DNA from: Malus domestica
Taxonomy: Eukaryota > Streptophyta > Magnoliopsida > Rosales > Rosaceae
Direction of reading: 5' to 3'
Assembly: GCF_042453785.1 (NCBI RefSeq)
Contig: NC_091677.1
Location: 5,613,501-5,677,500, forward strand
DNA: 64,000 nt
Shown: piece after piece, positions 23,774-35,200 of the stretch
Layout of the letters: each line of letters opens with the position of its first letter
Position numbering within the stretch: the stretch's first letter is position 1
Made by a program: the position numbers and the translations under genes
Notes under the pieces: generated by a model
Databases searched by the model: none
The model's input: the letters and a program-made list of their open reading frames with translations, nothing else
What the model was told of the DNA's origin: nothing

Positions 23774-24199
23774 AGAGTAAATTGTAGTAATGATCCCTCA
23801 ATTTTAACTCAATTGGAGCAATAGTCCATCAACTAAAAATTCATTAACATTGGTCCCTCAACTAAAAATTCATTATCATTGGTCCTTCAACTCATCAAAA
23901 CGTGCAACTATGGTCCCTCAACTAAAAATTTATTATATTAATGGTCTCTCAACTTTAATCAAATTGGAGAAATGGTCCCTCAATTTTAACCCAATTGGAG
24001 AAATAACCCTTCAACTTTAACTCAATTGTAGCAATGGTCTTTACAACATAACTCATTTTGACAAAATTCTAACGAAGTTGACAAAAATTACCATAGCTAC
24101 ATGTTTTGATGAGTTGAGAGATCAATGAAAATAAATTTTTAGTTAAGGAACTATTGCTCTAATTTGATTAAAATTGACGGATTATTATTACAATTTACT
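23774..24199. mobile_element. MULE-like non-autonomous element with reiterated termini
   Basis: Inverted ends 'agtaaattgtagtaatgatc' and the complement of '...attattacaatttact'. Inside each arm are repeated 'ggtccctcaactaaaaattc' units. Flanked by atattctca (23765-23773) and atattatca (24200-24208), a 9-bp target duplication with one mismatch, as expected for Mutator-type transposition. No coding capacity. Confidence 0.75.
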
Positions 24200-24235
24200 A
24201 TATTATCAAATATAAGAGTAGGGGTATGATTTTTT

Positions 24236-24640
24236 TGATTCGTGGATCCAGACTGTATTACTCGGCCCAATGTGCCACTCAGATTATCGGAGAAATTCCT
24301 CGAACAGCCCAGCAAGCAGCTCACATGGCTACATCTCTGTCCAACTAGAGGGTGAGCAACTTTTCATGGGCACCAACGCCTTCCCTCACTAGTTATGGTA
24401 CTTTCTCGTGACGGGCTGCCATGCCCACCCGCAGTTCTCCAATTGAGGTCTTATAGTCTCTCTGTTCTATCAGCCTCACTTCTCTTTTGGTCACCGTTAG
24501 AGTGCTAGTAGCGGTGCGTTGATTTCTAAGTGACTTTTCAGTTGCCTAGAGTGTATCGACTTCCCCTATCCTTTCGTCTCGGCTTGATCTGCGCTTTCTT
24601 GTTCTTGCTGGCCCTGTTGGGTTTTTTTCAAAACAAACAC
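24236..24640. other. Block of unusual composition, possibly organelle-derived
   Basis: About 400 bp with visibly higher GC and a different texture from its AT-rich flanks: for example 'ggtcaccgttagagtgctag', 'ctcgtgacgggctgccatg' and, in one plus frame, a short LVLAGPVGFF peptide. It has no long open frame. The texture suggests a nuclear copy of mitochondrial DNA, but I could not identify the source gene, so the origin is uncertain. Confidence 0.3.
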
Positions 24641-24804
24641 AGGAAAAAAAAATGTAGAACGATTCGGATTTTACATCACTATGTTCCCTCTTGAGCCAAG
24701 TGGAATCCGGTTTTAGAATATTTGGAGGATCGACTTGGGCCAATAACCAAGGCTTTGACGATCGACAATTGCCAATAGTAAGTTTGCTCCTTTCGTTTTA
24801 TCTT

Positions 24805-25590
24805 AAATATATCTGCCTCTCATTTTATATACAATTTCGTCTGCATATTACAGTATCGAAACATGTCACCAGCCAGTAGACATGTACGAAATTGCCACAT
24901 GTAGATCTCTTTACTTACTGGCCAAGTGCTCACTTGCTTGTACCTAATTGGATGAAGAGCTTCAAAGTATTTTAATTGCACGAAGAATGGCTGGTGGGTT
25001 TGCTATATTTTAGGAGTAGGATTCTCACAAACCCCTCCTCTCAACACTTTTTTCTTTGTATTTCTCTTTCTAAAAGTGAGACAACTAGTGGAAGTCACGG
25101 TTATCCATTCTTTCTTAGCCTGGAAATACTATGAGAAATTTCATCTTGTCCGTTGCCACAGTCAAGCAGACTTACCAGCTCGGAACATCGAACTTGAAAC
25201 CTTCCACATTTTTTTGTTTATTAAGGAACCGCAGTCCGTATCCTTACCACTGGATTGTCACTATTGGAAAGGATTAGTACATCCTTGTTTTTTTTAATTC
25301 TATTTTAATTTTTTCTGGATATATAGTGTGTGGTCAAGCCATTAGTGGTAGGTCCGATAGTGACCAAAATATAGCAAACCCGCCAGCCATTCTTCATGCA
25401 ATTAAAATATTTTGAAATTCTTCATTCAATTAGGTACAAGCTACTGATCAGCACTTCGCCAGCTCTAAGTACAGAGATCTGTTTGGGCAATTTCATACAT
25501 TTCTACTGGCTGCAGGTGACATGTTTTGATATTATAATATGCAAACGAAATTGTATATAATACGATAGGCAGATATACTTGATAATCGGT
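24805..25590. mobile_element. Long inverted-repeat (foldback/MULE-type) element, about 790 bp
   Basis: Left arm about 24805-25015 and right arm about 25363-25590 are inverted repeats of roughly 210 bp. Shared landmarks are 'tatatctgcct', 'atatacaatttcgt', 'acatgtcacc', 'cttgtacctaatt' and 'gaagaatggctgg'. By eye the arms are 80-85% identical, with small indels. The 350-bp middle is non-repetitive and could be captured DNA, but no domain was recognised. Target-site duplication not found. Confidence 0.7.
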
Positions 25591-27405
25591 GTCTTTTGGC
25601 CTTCAACCACGAATATATTTGTTCTCAAGTTATTGGTCTCATTTGTCTGTCATTTTGTATACAGATGGATATTCTTCAAAGTTTCAGATTGTTTGTAATT
25701 TGGAAAGCATCAAATGGCTGTCATTGTCCTTTTCCTTTGCGAGCTTCCACACATCTCTACTGACATAGTTGCTTATATGGTAAAAACGTTATTCTCAGGA
25801 CTAGATCATGCTGATTCTTTATTAAAGGACATAATATGGATATGGTGTCGATAAACCGTCAATAATAGTTGAACAACTGTTTTTTGGGTGACAGGATGAT
25901 AATGGACTAGGGAACTACATATTTCATTATATAGCAAAACATATCAACTTGTTATATCAACACTTTATGGCATTATCGCAAGGATGGACGTCTTACACAA
26001 CTGGTAAAGCTGTGCAAAAATAATTTTGTTACACTATTACAGTAAAAACATCTATATAATCATAATGTTGGGACCAAACCAATTTTATAACTTTAGGGTG
26101 GTTATTGGTTTCCAGATGTATAGCTAAAAAATATTATTTTTTTGACTTAGTTATCCTTAACGAAAATTGTATGAATACAAAGATGTAATGTTGAAAAAAG
26201 AAAGACTTCCAATCTTTAAAATCTAGTGCATATATATTGGAATGCTCTCTTTAATGCTTCTCTATAAACATGGTTGAGAAGGTAGAAAAATTATGGCTCG
26301 CCAAGCAGCCGTCCGTGTTGACGAGGTACCACGTACCCGCAAGCTCAAAGGTGTGGTATGAACTCTAAAGATATATTGTCCCAGTAACAATTATAGAGAA
26401 ATATTTAGCTCATCTTAAACTGTTATTTATGACCTTGCCTATTTTTGTACTTGTTAACTATTATTAGTATATGGAGACAAGTTTCCAAACAAGGCCAGAA
26501 AAAATTATAACTTATTACAATATTAACTACCCAAGTTAAGATCAAAATTCTTTATAACTATGAAGTGGTTATTCCCATACTAGAGTACTATAAAAAGATT
26601 TTACCGTGTAAATTTCATATAACAACATTACTAGATTACCTTGTTTACCTTGTTTGCCTGTCTACAGTGACTACCCCTTTTAATTGGTAGTCTCAATCAC
26701 TTCAGAAACGGTTTGGACAGCCTGCTTGCCAAGGTAAAAGTGATAGCAACCAAGCAACTGTTTGAAAGTGGTGGCATATATGATAGTAACTCAATCTTTA
26801 GTGCCATCTATCAGTCACTAAAGACTGAAAGCGACCACCATTTTTTTCTTATTTTTCATATGTTAATGGTAAAACATATATTTGAAACGAAATCACATTT
26901 CTACTAAATATGTTAACGGAACAAAACACGGTGACCACAAGGATGTGATTTCGGGTTAGTGTTTACCCTTCAATAAACTACCCGCACTATTTTGTGCATT
27001 ATTTTGTTCCCAGTGATAAGTAAAGTCCGCAGATGCGTAGCCAAAGTCGCACTATTACATTCCACTATCAATCCATACACTGACGATATGAACAGTGAAG
27101 GCCATGAGCCTAATCTGAGAACTCTTCACTTTACAATCATTTCTGACTTCACTCTTAAGCCACTCCAGACCCAAACACTTCTGGTATAAAATACCTGATG
27201 ACTATCCGTATGAAATGAGTCAAAGTATATATGCACTCAATTATTGTTGGCTAGATTTTATCCCAAGAAAGAATAAATCAAGTTCATTTTGGCCAATTCT
27301 GAGCCAGAAGTTAAGCCAGTTGATCAAGATAGTGTACTAGCTCTCGGCATCAGAATTTGAAAAATTTGCAAATTGCGCTTTACCACAATAATGGAAAGCA
27401 TGATG
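25591..27405. other. Intergenic between the two TBL genes, no gene seen
   Basis: AT-rich sequence without long open frames, RNA genes or recognisable elements. Confidence 0.35.
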
Positions 27406-27520
27406 CATGTGCACTAGTTTGATCCCCCACCTCCCCTTCCCCCTAACAACTAACAATTTAACTCACTAATGTTATCGTTTGTCAAAAAAAAAAAAAAAAA
27501 CCTAGTGCACATGTAACTGT
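27406..27520. repeat. Possible small inverted-repeat element
   Basis: 'catgtgcactagttt' at the left and 'aaacctagtgcacatg' at the right are inverted. The interior is C-rich and then ends in an 18-A run. It is short and unproven as a mobile element. Confidence 0.35.
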
Positions 27521-27710
27521 TTTAGAAGGTAATTATCCCCAAATAATGTGTATGCAATTATATGTAAGGTGGCTTTACTACTTTTTGTCCAAAGTTGTTA
27601 TTAATTATGAAAAAGGATGCCTCAACAAGAAAAGTGGCATCATAATTTGGGTGGTAACCATAACAAACAAGTTGCTAATTTTCCTCAATTATCACATTAT
27701 TATTGGACCT

Positions 27711-27719
27711 ATATATAAA
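27711..27719 (+). promoter_or_regulatory. TATA box of TBL gene 2
   Basis: atatataaa lies 58 bp upstream of the ATG at 27769. It places the transcription start near 27740 and so argues against the in-frame ATG at 27703, which lies upstream of the box. Confidence 0.6.
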
Positions 27720-27768
27720 TATATTTCATGAATCCAATAATCTCTTTCTAGCCTCACAATTCTCCACC

Positions 27769-29168
27769 ATGAAGTTTCAAGCCATTGGTCTGCCTAATGC
27801 AAAATACACACAACCAAACATCACCTACAAAAAAGGTATTCTTCTAGCCCTCACCTTACTTCTGCTCACCACAATCCCTCTCTGTATAAACAACAGCACA
27901 ACTTCTCCATTGCCATCTCCTAACAGCAACATTACCAGTGGATTAAAAACCCTACAAGATGAAGACCAATGCCAAATATTTAGTGGGAGTTGGATTCCAT
28001 ATCCAGATGGACCTGCTTACTACACAAATGAAACTTGCAATTTGATCCTTGATCAGCAGAACTGCTTGAAGTTCGGGAGGCCCGACACGGAGTTCATGAA
28101 GTGGAGGTGGAAGCCCCAAGATTGCGAGTTGCCATTGTTCGATGCAGCTCAGTTCTTGGAGCTTGTTAGAGGGAAGTCATTAGCATTTCTTGGTGATTCT
28201 GTTGGAAGGAATCAAATGCAGTCCTTGCTGTGCCTTTTGTCCAATGTAAGCATTCAATTACTATTAGATAGTCCGGCTATGGAAATGACGTCTGTTCTTT
28301 TTTTTTTTTTTACAAATCACCACAAAGATTTTGAAAAATTCCAAGATAGTCCTGCTATGAAACTGACGTCCGTTCTATCTTTCAGGTGACTTATCCTGAG
28401 GATGTTTCTCACAAGTATTCAACAAACACAGATTACTTCAAGCGCTACGTATACCATGACTACAACTTCACTATGGCAACTCTCTGGGCACCCTACTTGG
28501 TTAAATCTAGAGATGCCGACCCGAATGGCCACGGCATCAACAGCCTCATGAGCCTCTACTTAGACGAGCCCGACGAGGGATGGGAAACTGAGGTTGAAAA
28601 TTTCGATTATGTCATCGTCTCAGCAGGGCAATGGTTCTTCCGGCCGCTGATATACTACGAAAATGGTCGCGTCATAGGGTGTCACAAGTGCGGACGAGAC
28701 GACATGAAATCTTTTCTCACGTACTACGGTTACAAAAAAGCATTCCGAACAGTGTTTAGGACCCTTCGGAATCTCAAAAACTACAAAGGGGTGACGTTTT
28801 TGAGGACGTTTTCTCCGTCACACTTCGAAAACGGGGCGTGGAACGAGGGAGGGAATTGTCCGAGGACGAGGCCTTTCAGCAAGGAAGAAATGAAGCTAGA
28901 TGGGTACATTTTGGAGATGCATTTGACACAAGTAGAGGAGCTAAAAGCAGCAGAAAAGAAAGGTATGAAAAGAGGCCTTGAATTTAGGTTAATGGATACA
29001 ACTGAAGCTATGTTGCTGAGGCCTGATGGACATCCAAACTTCTACGGACAGTCACCTCACCGGAACATGACTATTGCTGACTGTGTCCACTGGTGCTTGC
29101 CTGGCCCCATTGATACGTGGAATGAGATTTTGCTGTATATGTTGAAATCCGGGCACAAACCATCCTGA
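27769..29168 (+). CDS. Trichome birefringence-like (TBL/PMR5) O-acetyltransferase, gene 2
   Basis: Two exons, 27769-28245 and 28386-29168 (419 aa), with a 140-bp intron at the same position and phase as in TBL gene 1. The N-terminal signal-anchor 'ILLALTLLLLTTIPLC' is followed by a short Ser/Asn-rich stem. The TBL domain follows (CQIFSGSWIPYPDGPAYYTN) and then the esterase domain, with GDS in '[13 protein letters not shown]' and DxxH in '[14 protein letters not shown]'. All catalytic residues are present. Likely a Golgi polysaccharide O-acetyltransferase of the same subgroup as gene 1 and its tandem paralogue, 4.3 kb downstream on the same strand. The ATG at 27769 has a good context (ccaccATGA) and follows the TATA box. 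The intron holds two copies of a 32-bp direct repeat (gatagtcc...gttct, about 28265 and 28349). Confidence 0.9.
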
Positions 29169-29373
29169 CGCGAAGAAGAAGCTTCGTTCCGTGCACTTGG
29201 GATGGGATGTTACTCTTGCAATATTAAAATACCGACACGATACCCGCATGGTTGGCTTGACATATTGTCATTGCAACAACCTAGAGTACATTATAAAATA
29301 TACTTGATGAAACGTTATATGTACACATTGTTTACACTTTATACACATTTATATTTTGTGTATTTCAAAGTAA

Positions 29374-29412
<39 letters not shown>

Positions 29413-29870
29413 TCACACAAACAAAGGTTCTTGATGCATGTGGTAGAAAGAGTTATTTATTTGGGTCAGTTGTGGTGGATACATAGATTTGAGTTATGCT
29501 CAGAAGAATCATGATTATGCTAGCATTATCTTGGTGAGAAAGACAACGTACTTGCAAAAATTTGATCTTGTTTGCTGGCTACTTGTATATTTTTATATAA
29601 AATTAGGTGAGTTGTTTACTTCGTAATATTACGACTGCTTATGGCCCAACTGAAGACGACAACAGCGAAATTTCGTTGTTCGTTACCGTGTAGTTTCGGT
29701 GCATTTGATTCTCAAATGCTCCACTGTTCTTATTGAGACAAAGTAGGTTATTAATTCACGTTTTATGAGATTAGTATATGAGCGTTGATGTATATTTCAT
29801 GATCATAATATAAACTACATGTGTACGGCCAAATCTGGGGGTTTAGATTGGACGAACTGACCGAAGCAAA
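29169..29870. other. 3' flank of TBL gene 2, no further gene seen
   Basis: Contains an (AT)n microsatellite at 29378-29407. The remainder is AT-rich and featureless. Confidence 0.45.
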
Positions 29871-29879
29871 GTCTAAAAC

Positions 29880-30000
29880 TTAGATGAAGGTTTTAGCCTC
29901 ACAATGGGCTAGTAATAATATGGTTAAAATTCGGTTTTGACGAGAATCAAACCTAAGACCTTTCACTTACAAGTGAAGATGAATATCATTAGACCGTAGT
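29880..30000 (-). repeat. tRNA-derived SINE, same family as 18436-18585
   Basis: On the minus strand: 'tactacggtctaatgatatt', B-box-like 'ggtttgattctcgtc', then 'gcccattgtgaggctaaaac'. It shares the whole order of motifs with the 18.4-kb copy. Confidence 0.55.
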
Positions 30001-30153
30001 ACTAAGCGTCAACGTTATAGCAAGTTAGGGCAAATATTTTTAACCCACATGTTGAATAATCCCTTAAGACAAAGACAGCCTTCCAAACTAATAAAAGAAT
30101 ATTTATCCCTTAAGGCCAATGTAAAATAATTTCTTAGCACGTTTGTTGATATA

Positions 30154-30293
30154 AAAAAGGTCGTACCCAGTGCACAAGGCTCCCGCTTTACGCAGGGTCT
30201 GGGAAAGATGAATGTCCGTTAGCCTTACCCCCATTTATGGAGATGCTGCTCCCAAGTCTCGAACCCGAGATCTACCGCTCATGGGCGAAGGCA
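30154..30293 (-). mobile_element. tRNA-derived SINE with a long target-site duplication
   Basis: 140-bp insertion. On the minus strand a B box 'gggttcgagac' follows 'gtgccttcgcccatgagcgg', and the element ends in a short A-rich (minus-strand T-rich) edge at 30154. A perfect 21-bp direct repeat flanks it (30133-30153 and 30294-30314, beginning cttagcacg), as expected for LINE-assisted SINE insertion. The 'gtcgtacccagtgcacaagg' head belongs to a SINE type widespread in dicots. Confidence 0.85.
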
Positions 30294-30339
30294 CTTAGCA
30301 CGTTTGTTGATATAATATAAGATTAAAAAAAAAAGTAAT

Positions 30340-31740
30340 TTTCTTTATTTGTATACGTTCAATATTTGAAACCAAGTATATTTCATACAACAAAGTTCTT
30401 CACACCCCCTCTCCTCTTGTGTTCTAAATTTCTCATTCCCTCCATCTTTTACAATACAAGATATATTAGGTTTAGCATACAAACAGAATTTGGAAATATC
30501 GATAGCGTCTTCATGGAACACTCTTCAAAACGATCTTGACGAAGAGCAATATGTTCAAAAGCTAAAATGTAGAGCAATCAAGATAAAATTCAAACAGAAT
30601 ACAACATCTTTCCAGCAATCAAGATAAAATTCAAAAATACAAACCAGCATTTGCAATGGAGAAGATGAAACTATTGTAAGATCAAAAGGAAAGATGCAAC
30701 TGACCAAGTCTTTTTTCCTCTCCTCTAACTTTTCAAGTATAGCCTTCTTTGAAGCTTCTATGTCATTTTCTGTTTCAACTGTCGTATTTGGGTCACCAGT
30801 GGATTCATCTGATTGGCCAGATCGACTGGCATCCAATGCGGTTTCTGCATTTTCAAGTTCATCTCTCAAATTCCTTTCACTCTCGTCCATCTCCTGATAA
30901 CCGTAATCACAGAATTTCAGAAAGGGTGTGACTTTCCATTAACTAAAGTTCGATGTCCTCAACATCATCAAATAAAGATCAAGATACAAGTGTGGGACAA
31001 CAATACATGATGAATAAGAGCATCATGCAAAAATAAGTTGTGGGAAACGTAAGGCTCACTGTGAGCTTCCTCTTAAGCAAATCTGCTTCTTGAATTCTCT
31101 CCTGTATTTTACTTTCACAATTGGATACAGCGCTTTCATATGCAGCATTCTCTTCCTGCAATGCCTGTCCACAAGTACAAATGGGAACTACTAAGAAATA
31201 AAATCAATCAACAATGAAAAACATGGCCTTTTTTGAACTAGACAAGTCCATAGCAAAAAATCAACATTCACATAAACCAGAATAGAAAGGTTCAAAATTT
31301 GAGGAAAATGTTCAACAATTCAAAGTTGAAAACAAGAATTACAATCCAAACAAAAAAACCAGATAGAAAACGACCGAATTCGAATCAGAACATCCCAATT
31401 CAACAACAATCGCACAACGACCCAGATAAGAAAAATCAATCGAAATTCAGACAAACCGAACCTGTTCGCGGGTGGTGGAATGGGAGTTCAACTGGAGAGC
31501 AAGGGCGGCGTTGGAAGCGAGGGAGTGGGCGTGGAGATCAGGGAGGCGCTGAGAGATGTCGGAAGGAGGGAGTCTGAGCCGGAGGTCATGGATCGAACGG
31601 CCGAGAGAAGATGCTTTGTGATCCAAGTCCAGGACACACTTCTGCTACTCCTGAGTGAATATCAGCGGGATGCCTTGTTCGTTGTCTTGCCCGCCACCTC
31701 CTCCCACTACGTCTGCTGCCCATGCTAGCAGTCCCGCCAT
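30340..31740 (-). pseudogene. Truncated paralogue of the coiled-coil tail-anchored protein gene
   Basis: Minus-strand copy of the gene at 39267-54829. Exon 1 begins at ATG 31740 ([20 protein letters not shown]) but has an in-frame TAG at codon 32 (31647-31645), where the intact gene has Gln. Exon 2 (about 31168-31063) lacks 18 bp (six residues) and exon 3 (about 30895-30705) is well preserved. Exons 4-6 are missing: intron 3 is joined directly to sequence matching the 3' UTR of the intact gene (30340-30585 matches 39085-39320). The premature stop plus loss of the C-terminal membrane anchor make it non-functional. It lies head to head with the TNL gene, 556 bp apart. Confidence 0.85.
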
Positions 31741-32296
31741 CCCTCCCGCTCTCTCACTGTGTGGATGGCCAGGCAAGGCAGTGTCGCGGTTTCAGAATCG
31801 ACCCGGAAACGAAGCGGGTTGAGAGCAATCCGGGCCCTCGTGGCCTTTATGAAAAATGAGATCCAGTTTGTTTGAACAACTTGAGGCCCATTGGGCTTGA
31901 GAAAGTTCAATTGAGTGGACGAGGTTTCTGGCTCGGATGCTAAATTACTTAAGAATTGACAAACGTATTTATTCTTATTAGTAACACATCATTTAGTTTT
32001 CAAAATTTTGTCGTCAAATTTTGTGGTTAGCATCTAAAAATTTTGTTATAAAAAGAAATAAAAAAAATTAAACAAGAGAATAATTAACTATTACTTTATT
32101 TAGCTGTCCCCGTTGTCCGTTGATCAGCGACGCCTTTCATATCAACGGTGGATATTGCATGAGCTCCTTTAAGTAAGTCAAGTCAATGGAAAATGTACGG
32201 TTCTCACTTTCACTTTGTCATTCATTCAGGATGAGCTGCTTGTTCGAACGATCGATCGATCCATCTGAAATTTTTTATGAACACAACTAGTTAGTA
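31741..32296. promoter_or_regulatory. Divergent intergenic region upstream of the TNL gene
   Basis: The first 180 bp match the promoter side of the intact coiled-coil gene (54830-55040). Nearer the TNL are two W-box cores read as GTCAA (32174-32190) and a (cgat)n patch at 32250. WRKY-type control of a resistance gene is plausible but only inferred. Confidence 0.4.
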
Positions 32297-35200
32297 ATGG
32301 CTCTTCTGAGATCAGCAGCTTTTAAAGATTCCAATTCTTCGTCTCAACGTTGTTGTTATCACGTGTTCTTGAGTTTCAGAGGGGAAGACACACGCAAGAC
32401 TTTTACGGACCACCTCTACACAGCCTTGGTCAATGCAGGATTCCAAACGTTCCGTGACAACGATGAGCTCGAGAGGGGAGAAGACATCAAGCCGGAACTG
32501 GAGAAAGCGATCCGGCAGTCACAAACTTGTGTAATTGTGTTTTCCAAAGAATACGCATCTTCCAGATATTGCCTTGACGAGCTTTTGATCATCCTCGAGC
32601 GCAAGAGGACTAACAGAGAGTTTGTAGTTCTACCTGTCTTCTACGACGTCGATCCATCCCATCTGAGGAAGCAGACGGGAAGTTTTGCAGAAGCATTTTC
32701 CAGGCACCAAAGTGCTCAGTCTTCCAGCAAGGTCAGCAGATGGAGGGCGGCACTTGCACAAGTTGCAGATTTAGCTGGCATGGTGTTACCAAATCAAGCT
32801 GACGGGTAAAGTTTAATAATTTTTTCATATTATTTCATGTGAAAATACATAATTTAATTATAACATGACTACAAGTTAGATTTAATGATTTTGTTTGAAC
32901 TGTAAATTTTAGGTATGAGCAGTGGCGAAGCCATGTGAGGGCGAGGAGTGGCGGCCGCCACTCCCCTCGCCGGAAAACACAGCCCCAGCGCAGGTTCAGC
33001 CCCTCCCCTCCGCAGCTCCGCTCCGTCTGTTCTGTTCTTCGGATGAACTGGTTCTCTGCAACTAGATTCTTTTTTCTTTTCTTTTTTTAAATCCAGGCCA
33101 AAACGACGTCGTTTTGGTCCTGGTAAAAAAAATTTTAAAAACTGACACCAAACGGCGTCGTTTCATCTGTTTTGAAAAAAAATATATATATGGTGCCGGG
33201 GGGGGTAACGTGTCCCCCATTCAACCTTCTTTACTCTCTCTCAGCTCTCAGGCCCCTCACGACCAATTACAGACAGAGAGAGCAGCAAAGCTGCCCCCCC
33301 TAAATCCCGGCCCTCTCACTTCCGTCGAACTTTGCTCCGTCAATCACATACCCATTCCTTCTTCCTACCTCCCGCAACGTCAAATCCAACCCAGATTTTC
33401 CCATCAATCTCTCTCCTCCGTCGACCTCATCCCAATCTCTCTCTTCCCAGAACGACCTCACGCTGAATCCCTCTTTTCTCCGTCGACCTCATCCCAATCC
33501 TCTCCTCCAAGACAATGAATACAGTGATTATGAAGATTGGATTTTGATGATTTCAAAAATTGATCTTTGGCTTTTTTGATTAATAATCTTTACAGTTAAT
33601 GATTTTAAAAAAAATAAATGGGGAAGAGAAGGACTGGAGGTGAATCTCCAGAGAAAAGAGGACTAGAAGCGGGTCTCCGGAGAAGAGAGGGATTTCAGGG
33701 TGAGGTCGCCCAGAGAAGAGAGGGACTGGAGGTGGGTCTCTGGAGAAGAGAGGTTTGGGGCTGAAGAATAAGCCCTGGGATGGAAGTATTTGACAGACTT
33801 GTTGGAGTTGGAGAAGGAAGACCGAGTGTGTTTGGTCACATGTTTAAAAGAAGAGTCGATTGTTTGGTTACAAAGAATAGCAGAGTGCTTGGAGAAACTT
33901 TAAAGTTTAAAGGACAAGTGTTGTAAAATGGTTTCTCCACATAAGAAGTCAGTGAAATTGGGTACTCACTGTTGATTACCCAAGTATTATCCTGGGAAAA
34001 TATTAAATAGACAGGTGTTATAATGTTATTAGGCCACCTGTCATAGTGAGTAAATTGACTACTGATTAGTCAGTATTCAAGTATTGTTCTTTTTTTTTTT
34101 CTTCTGACCCCACCTTTTTTTTGTGATTTGTTAACCCATTTCGCTCTTTTTTTTTTTATAATTATTCTTGTATGTATTTTTTCCCTCCTTTTAAGACCCC
34201 AGCGTATTTATTTTAAACTCTCACATTATCTATTACTATTGTATTAATTTTTTAAGAAATAATGTAAATATTGCTTAATGCTTATTTTACGATAAAAGAA
34301 ATTTATTTAAATCCATCTAGGCTCCTACCTAAATCTCGCCTAGAAGCCTAGCTGCTAGGCCCCAGTCCGCTGCCTGATTAGCGCCTAACGTTTTTTAGAA
34401 TCTAATTCTAACCAATTTAAGCTTCTTACATGACTTTGATATTACCACTTACAACACTTTTGGTAAAGAGACTCTTTTCTGTTATGAATATTGACTCAAA
34501 ACTTTGTACTCTCTAATGTGAAGGCAACCGTTTCGATGAACATTGCACTCTTTTGAATTTCGCCCCTCCCCTCGGGAAATCCTGGCTTCGCCACTGATGA
34601 GTCGAAGTTTATCAAAAAGATTGTTAAAGTCATAGAAGGAAAACTAAGGCGGGTCACACCCTTAAGTGTTTCCCCTAAGTTGATTGGAATTCAATCTCGA
34701 GCGAAAAGAATCGATTCCTGGTTAAAAGATGGATCGACTGATGTTGGCGTACTTGTACTTTATGGGATCAGTGGAGTTGGCAAGACGACCATTGCGAAAT
34801 CTGTTTATAATTCAAACTTTAGAAGATTTGAAGGAAGAAGTTTTGTTGAAAATATCCGAGAACTTTCGGAACAACCAAATGGCTTGGTACAAATACAAAA
34901 ACATCTTCTTTCTGATATTTTGAATGGGAGAAATGTGGAAATACACAGCGTTAGCGAGGGAGTATCTAAGGTTGAAGATGCCATCAGATCGAAGAGGGTT
35001 CTTCTTATCCTCGATGATGTGGATCATACGAACCAATTGGATGCGGTATTTAGGATGAAACATTGTTTTTATCCGGGAAGTAAGATCATCATAACAACTA
35101 GGCGTGCAAAGTTGTTAAAGCCTCAACAAGTTTCTGAGGTGCATAATGTTGAACCTTTGAGTTACAATGAATCTATGGAACTCTTCAGTTGGCATGCTTT

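Noticed and set aside
27703-27768. Upstream ATG as start of TBL gene 2
   Set aside because: It lies upstream of the TATA box at 27711; the ATG at 27769 has better context and matches family length.
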